Assembly (NCBI GenBank): GCA_003248395.1
Contig: QFNA01000096.1
Location: forward strand, 1 to 11,337
Length of the DNA: 11,337 nucleotides
Origin: Citromicrobium sp.
GTDB lineage: Bacteria > Pseudomonadota > Alphaproteobacteria > Sphingomonadales > Sphingomonadaceae
Direction: 5' to 3'
Shown one piece after another: positions 7,366 to 11,337 of the stretch (positions within the stretch are counted from its first letter, which is position 1; each line of letters starts with the position of its first letter). The position numbers were made by a program, and so were the translations under genes. The notes under the pieces were generated by a model that worked only from the letters and a program-made list of their open reading frames with translations, did no database searches and had not been told where the DNA came from.

Positions 7366-7914
7366 GTGGCGGTCATGAGGTCGATGTCGGGTCGCCTGAA
7401 AAGCGCAAGACCCTGTGGGTTGTCCTGTGGCTTAACGTGGCCATCGCGATCGGCTTTTTCGCGGTCGGGTATTGCGCTAACCCGCTCGCGGACCTGGAAG
7501 CGCGGAGCCGCGCGCTTCTCCGGCATCATGCTGCTGATCTTCTCTGCTGGGGTCATTTTCGATGCTTACCGTCGGTTCGTGGAAGGTTCCGATCCGGGCG
7601 GCATGCTGATGATGGCGATGGCGTTCGTCGCGGGATTGGTGAATCTCTACTGCCTGCGCCTGTTGCAGAAGATGGAGAACAAGGACGTCAATATGCGGGC
7701 GGCGACAACGTTCAGCTTCAACGACTTCATCTCCAATGGCGGGATCATCATCGCCGGCATCGTTGTGCTGATTACCGGTGCCAACTGGCCCGATCTGGTG
7801 GTCGGAATAGCGGTCGCCTGCATAGCGCTCTACGGCGGAGTGCAGATCCTGCGCGATACGCATATGGATGTGCATGAGGAGGCGGGGACCGTCCACGGCG
7901 AGAAAAGGAATTGA
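7362..7914 (+). pseudogene. Short CDF-like cation transporter, broken by an internal frameshifting deletion
   Basis: Two frames together give one recognisable protein. From ATG 7362 (preceded by GGGGAGGA, 7349-7356) the first frame encodes a short charged start and TM1 (TLWVVLWLNVAIAIGFFAVG). It stops making sense near 7475 and ends at 7877. The +1 frame resumes with ALTRSRTWKRGAARFSG near 7474, then TM3-TM6 (LLIFSAGVIFDAY, AFVAGLVNLYCLRLLQKM, SNGGIIIAGIVVLITGAN, VVGIAVACIALYGGV) to the stop at 7912-7914. The family member I recall has TM2, with its Asp metal-site residues, between these blocks; it is absent here. This implies loss of roughly 80 bp, with deleted length = 2 mod 3, at about 7472-7476. 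A shortened protein from ATG 7528 (129 residues, TM3-TM6) is possible. A sequencing or assembly error is the main alternative. The second CDF motif here is FNDFISN instead of HxxxD. Confidence 0.75.
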
Positions 7915-8780
7915 CGCTATTCGATACTTTGTTTGCCGCGCAGGACCTTTCGCGGGTCCTTGTCCTGGCGATGCTAGCAGGCATCGGGGTCATGATTGGC
8001 GGCAAATTGGCGAAAGGCAATTGGAACTTCCTGCATCCGCTCCTGCCAGGCGGCGTTTCGGGTGCCTTTACAGCCCTTGCCGTCTTGCTAACTCTTCCGC
8101 TGGGACAATCCCCTCTCACCCGCTGGGCACTCACTGGTTTGATGCTGGCGGGCGGGCTGCTACTTCTGCTTTTCAGCGAGCTTGGCCGATACGCAAGACT
8201 CAGACGGGGTGATGACGGACCCGAGCGATGTTTCGATAGGCCAACCCTGGTTCGTCGCATCTCGGTGTCGATTGCGTTCGAAATCCTGCCTTACAGCGTT
8301 CTCTTGGGTGCTGCCGCTGCGGCATCCGCGACGACAGCAGTGGCGGTGTCTGCAGCGCTTGTTTTTGCGAACCTGGAAATAGGACGCCAGGCGATCGATG
8401 AATACCGATCCGCCCAAGTGAGCAGGATGGACCAGCTTGCGCTACTTGTCCTCTTTTCCCTGCTTTTCATCGGCATCGCTCTCTTGACCTTTTGGGCGCT
8501 GCACGGATTCACCGACAGCGGGCGAGGTTGGCTAGCGGCTATTATCCCGGGCTTTCTTATAGTTGCATCGGCGCGCGCGCTGCTTCGCATGGGAACCGGA
8601 TCGGTCGCCGCCAATCACATGACGCTCCCGGCATTTGTCGGAGGATTCGCCCTGCTCGGCCTCGCGATCTCGGCGCTTGGAGAACTGTCGCGCGAACTCG
8701 ATGTTTCGAACAGCACGTTCCAGCATTCCCCCGCGCAGTCCGTTACGACGACCAAGAGAAGAGAAAAAGGAGGCAGGTAA
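7911..8780 (+). CDS. Multi-pass membrane protein of unknown function, faintly ZIP-like
   Basis: A 289-residue protein with about eight hydrophobic segments: near residues 16-33, 45-65, 71-92, 113-130, 133-150, 174-198, 207-226 and 240-258. A charged loop (RRGDDGPERCFDR) follows the third. I do not recognise it with certainty. Segment count, the loop after TM3, and two stretches (FEILPYSVLLGAAA in TM4, ANLEIGRQAIDEYRS in TM5) faintly recall ZIP transporters, but the HNxPEG and HExPEG metal ligands are mostly missing. If related, it is a degenerate member. The start is uncertain: the TTG at 7911 overlaps the preceding stop (TTGA) but its AAGGA is only 1 nt away. TTG 7929 and ATG 7971 are alternatives; no ATG or GTG exists upstream in frame. 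Its stop touches the czcD start (TAATG), so it belongs to the metal operon. Confidence 0.6.
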   Translation: MTLFDTLFAAQDLSRVLVLAMLAGIGVMIGGKLAKGNWNFLHPLLPGGVSGAFTALAVLLTLPLGQSPLTRWALTGLMLAGGLLLLLFSELGRYARLRRGDDGPERCFDRPTLVRRISVSIAFEILPYSVLLGAAAAASATTAVAVSAALVFANLEIGRQAIDEYRSAQVSRMDQLALLVLFSLLFIGIALLTFWALHGFTDSGRGWLAAIIPGFLIVASARALLRMGTGSVAANHMTLPAFVGGFALLGLAISALGELSRELDVSNSTFQHSPAQSVTTTKRREKGGR

Positions 8781-9733
8781 TGGCACAATCCGGCGGTCAT
8801 GCCGGGCACAGTCACGGCGAAGAGAACATGAGCGACGGCCGCCTTGTATTGGCCGTCGCCCTCAACGTCCTGCTGACTGTTGCCCAGATCATCGGGGGGA
8901 TATTGTCGGGTTCGCTCGCACTGATCGCCGATGCGCTGCACAACTTCAGCGACGCGGCATCGCTTGGACTGGCTCTGTTTGCGAGGCGGATCGGGCGCCG
9001 GCCAGCCGACAAGCTTATGACCTTCGGCTATGCTCGTGCGGAAGTCGTGGCAGCTCTCATCAATCTGACGACTTTGCTTATCATCGGCTTCTATCTGCTC
9101 GTCGAGGCGATCAACCGTTTCGCAGACCCTCAACCCGTTGAGGGGTGGACCGTAATCTGGGTCGCCGGGATAGCGTTGGTGATCGACGTGGTTACGGCGG
9201 TGATGGTCTACGCCAGCTCGAAAAACTCCCTCAACATGAAAGCCGCCTTTCTGCACAATGTGTCCGATGCGCTGGCTTCGGTCGGTGTGATCGTGGCTGG
9301 CGTACTCATTCTGCGATACGAACTTTATATCGCCGATCTGATCATCACCGTGGTCATTGCTGCCTATGTGATCTGGCAAGGCGTCACTTTGTTGCCTCGC
9401 ACGGTGCGGCTCTTGATGGGTGCGGTGCCGGACGAAAGCGAGTTCGATCGCATTGTGTGCGACCTGCGTGACACAGAAGGCGTGGCCGACGTCCATCACG
9501 TCCATATCTGGAGCATCAGCGAGCATTATCGCGCGCTTGAGGCGCATATCGTTCCTGCCGAATCTTCGTTGCAGGCTTTCGAGGATGTGAAGGCGCGGGC
9601 TCGCGGTATGCTCGAGACGCAGCACGCCATCGCCCATGCAACGTTCGAAGCCTGTCTCGCTGCGGACTGTGATCCGGACATGATCCCGGACCATCAGGTC
9701 GAGAAGAACCATCACCATGACCACGACCATTGA
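8780..9733 (+). CDS. czcD: CzcD-type cation diffusion facilitator
   Basis: Inner-membrane Zn/Cd/Co-proton antiporter, moving cations from cytoplasm to periplasm, where CzcCBA can take them up. It has 317 residues, normal for the family. The start is ATG 8780, with AAGGAGG at 8768-8774 and TAATG overlap with the preceding gene; the frame is open further upstream but only in the shadow of that gene. The N-terminal tail is His-rich (GGHAGHSHGEE). Six membrane segments lie between about 21 and 205. TM2 carries HNFSD (H54, D58) and TM5 HNVSD (H159, D163), the complete tetrahedral CDF site of Zn-type members. The cytoplasmic ferredoxin-like domain contains DVHHVHIWSISEHYRALEAH, a family hallmark. 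The C-terminal tail ends in HHHDHDH, a likely metal-capture segment. Unlike the broken CDF-like gene upstream, this one is intact. Confidence 0.95.
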   Translation: MAQSGGHAGHSHGEENMSDGRLVLAVALNVLLTVAQIIGGILSGSLALIADALHNFSDAASLGLALFARRIGRRPADKLMTFGYARAEVVAALINLTTLLIIGFYLLVEAINRFADPQPVEGWTVIWVAGIALVIDVVTAVMVYASSKNSLNMKAAFLHNVSDALASVGVIVAGVLILRYELYIADLIITVVIAAYVIWQGVTLLPRTVRLLMGAVPDESEFDRIVCDLRDTEGVADVHHVHIWSISEHYRALEAHIVPAESSLQAFEDVKARARGMLETQHAIAHATFEACLAADCDPDMIPDHQVEKNHHHDHDH

Positions 9734-9741
9734 CAAGCGCG

Positions 9742-9758
9742 GCGATCGGGTCGGTCGC
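9742..9758 (+). other. Small hairpin after czcD, possible transcript end
   Basis: Stem GCGATCG (9742-9748) with CGGTCGC (9752-9758), seven pairs including one G-T wobble, and a 3-nt loop. It starts 9 nt after the czcD stop. No T-run follows, so it is at most a weak terminator or an mRNA 3'-end stabiliser. The rest of the 92-bp gap shows no clear promoter. Confidence 0.25.
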
Positions 9759-9825
9759 TGTGGGCAAGCAGCTTGGCAGCGCACGGCATGAACCGCCCTG
9801 CAACTCGTAAAATGAGGACCAACGA

Positions 9826-11337
9826 ATGAAAGCATCCGATCTCATGGTCGCCGCACTCGAAGCCGAGGGAGTCGAATATGTTTTCGCCGTTCCAGGCGAA
9901 GAGAACCTGGATCTCCTGGAATCGCTGCGAACTTCCGCCATCACGCTGGTTCTGGCCCGTCACGAACAGGGCGCTGGCTTCATGGCGGCGACCTATGGCC
10001 GCCTGACCGGCAAGGCAGGTGTGTGCCTGGCAACGCTCGGGCCTGGTGCCACGAACCTGACCACACCGGCGGCCTATGCCGCGCTCGGGGCCTTTCCGCT
10101 CGTCATTATTACCGGGCAGAAACCGATCAAGACCTCGAAACAGGCCCAGTTCCAGATTGTCGACGTCGTTTCCCTGTTTACGCCGCTCTGCAAGGCTTCG
10201 ACCCAGATCGTGAACGGCAATCGCATTCCCTCGCTCGTTCGCGAAGGGTTCCGTCTGGCGCAGGAAGAAAGACCCGGAGCCGTCCTCCTGGAACTGCCCG
10301 AAGATATCGCTGAAGAGGAAACGATCGAACCGGTCATACCGCCGCATGACAGGCGTTATGCGGTCGCCGGAGATGCTGCGCTCGACGAAGCGGCCCGGCG
10401 TATTCTTGCTGCGGAACGGCCCTTGCTATTGATCGGAGCTGGAGCGAACCGCCGCCGCGCTTCGAAAGCGTTGCGCAAATTCGTGTCTGATACCGGCTTT
10501 CCCTTCTTCGACACCCAGATGGGCAAGGGCGTGGTCGATGAAGATAGCGAACTCTATCTGGGCACTGCGGCGCTATCGTCGGGCGATTATGTTCACTGCG
10601 CGATCGAGAAGGCCGATCTGATCGTCAATATCGGTCACGACGTGGTGGAGAAGCCGCCCTTCTTCATGGAGCCGGACGGTCAGACCGTCATCCATATCAA
10701 TTACAAGGCGGCTGAAGTCGATCAGGTCTACTTCCCGCAGCTCGAAGTCATCGGCGACATCGCCGGATCGGTCGAGCGGCTGGGAAGCCGCCTCGATGGC
10801 AAGCTGCAGTGCGACCGCAGCTATTATACCGCCCTGCATCACGAGATTGCTTCGCACATCTCCGAGACCAGCGACGACGAACGTTTTCCGATGGTCCCCC
10901 AGCGCGTGGTTGCCGACGTACGCAGCGTAATGGCGCGCGATGATATCGTTGCGCTCGACAACGGCATCTACAAGATCTGGTTCGCCAGAAACTACATCGC
11001 CCACGAGCCTGGCACCATCCTGCTCGACAATGCATTGGCGACGATGGGCGCGGGCCTTCCATCGGCCATGATGGCTGCGATGCTGGCGCCGGGGCGCAGA
11101 GTGCTCGCGGTATGCGGCGATGGCGGGTTCATGATGAACTCGCAGGAACTGGAAACGGCCGTCAGGCTTGGACTGAACCTTGTCGTTCTCGTTCTGAATG
11201 ATGCAGCATACGGGATGATCCGCTGGAAGCAGGACCAGCTTGGCTTTCCGGACTACGGCCTGACCTTTTCCAATCCCGACTTTGTCACCTACGCACAAAG
11301 CTATGGAGCGACCGGCCACCGTGTCGAGCGAAGCGCG
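9826..11337 (+). CDS. Acetolactate synthase large subunit-type ThDP enzyme, 3' end outside window
   Basis: A thiamine-diphosphate-dependent enzyme of the acetohydroxyacid/acetolactate synthase superfamily; the typical reaction joins two pyruvates to 2-acetolactate with loss of CO2. The first 504 codons are visible and the frame is open to the right edge; relatives are about 540-570 residues, so little is missing. The start is ATG 9826, 7 nt after GAGGA (9814-9818). The N-terminal ThDP domain has VPGEEN (22-27), the catalytic Glu in RHEQGAGFMAATYGR (E47) and LGPGATN. The middle domain carries LLLIGAGANRR. The C-terminal ThDP domain has the metal/diphosphate motif GDGG at 431-434, with N458-D459 27 residues on. 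No regulatory ilvH-like subunit lies in view. A related 2-oxo acid ThDP enzyme is possible; the exact substrate is uncertain. It has no evident link to metal efflux and is separated by 92 bp. Confidence 0.85.
   Translation, partial: MKASDLMVAALEAEGVEYVFAVPGEENLDLLESLRTSAITLVLARHEQGAGFMAATYGRLTGKAGVCLATLGPGATNLTTPAAYAALGAFPLVIITGQKPIKTSKQAQFQIVDVVSLFTPLCKASTQIVNGNRIPSLVREGFRLAQEERPGAVLLELPEDIAEEETIEPVIPPHDRRYAVAGDAALDEAARRILAAERPLLLIGAGANRRRASKALRKFVSDTGFPFFDTQMGKGVVDEDSELYLGTAALSSGDYVHCAIEKADLIVNIGHDVVEKPPFFMEPDGQTVIHINYKAAEVDQVYFPQLEVIGDIAGSVERLGSRLDGKLQCDRSYYTALHHEIASHISETSDDERFPMVPQRVVADVRSVMARDDIVALDNGIYKIWFARNYIAHEPGTILLDNALATMGAGLPSAMMAAMLAPGRRVLAVCGDGGFMMNSQELETAVRLGLNLVVLVLNDAAYGMIRWKQDQLGFPDYGLTFSNPDFVTYAQSYGATGHRVERSA

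Noticed and set aside
7366..7527. Independent gene start at GTG 7366 for the C-terminal CDF frame
   Set aside because: The first 35 or so codons of that frame are the out-of-frame shadow of the TM1 region; homology-like sequence begins only near 7474.
8492..8779. Longer czcD start upstream of 8780
   Set aside because: The extension overlaps the preceding membrane-protein gene in another frame; ATG 8780 has AAGGAGG and gives the normal CDF length.
8615..9835. Open frame of 406 codons on the - strand opposite czcD
   Set aside because: Antisense of an unmistakable CDF gene and of the end of its neighbour; the translation has no family features.

Overview
The window reads as a piece of a GC-rich alphaproteobacterial genome. 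Protein wording, compact gene order and codon use suggest a sphingomonad or Erythrobacter-like bacterium, but this is inferred from remembered family resemblance, not from a search. All genes lie on the + strand. I see no tRNA, rRNA, CRISPR array, insertion sequence or integrase.

Layout: (1) At 2-688 is the 3' part of a cation diffusion facilitator of the DmeF type (Co/Ni efflux), cut by the window edge. (2) At 689-812 is an AT-rich intergenic stretch with operator-like repeats and a probable promoter. (3) At 813-9733 is one tightly packed run of eight genes, probably one operon: a small exported Cys/His-rich protein in the czcI position; czcC (outer-membrane factor), czcB (periplasmic adaptor) and czcA (RND pump with the intact HME1 proton-relay signature); a SpoIIAA/STAS-like soluble protein; a short CDF-like cation transporter broken by an internal frameshifting deletion; a multi-pass membrane protein of unknown function with a faint, degenerate ZIP-like pattern; and a full-length CzcD-type CDF. 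Most junctions overlap or are nearly contiguous (ATGA, TTGA, TAATG, an 11-nt overlap). (4) After a 92-bp gap, a ThDP-dependent enzyme of the acetolactate synthase large-subunit type runs off the right edge at 9826-11337.

Working together: CDF proteins move divalent cations (Zn, Cd, Co, Ni) from cytoplasm to periplasm, and CzcCBA carries them from periplasm across the outer membrane. The small exported Cys/His protein probably binds or senses periplasmic metal. The metal range is best guessed as Zn/Cd/Co, with Co/Ni for DmeF, because CzcA carries the DFGxxxDGAxxxxEN motif and not the Cu/Ag version. No metal regulator gene (MerR, ArsR, CzcRS) is in the window; it may lie outside.

Most of this is a known type of resistance cluster. 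The parts worth a second look are the broken CDF-like gene, the unknown membrane protein, the STAS-like protein embedded in an efflux operon, and the repeat-bearing promoter region.
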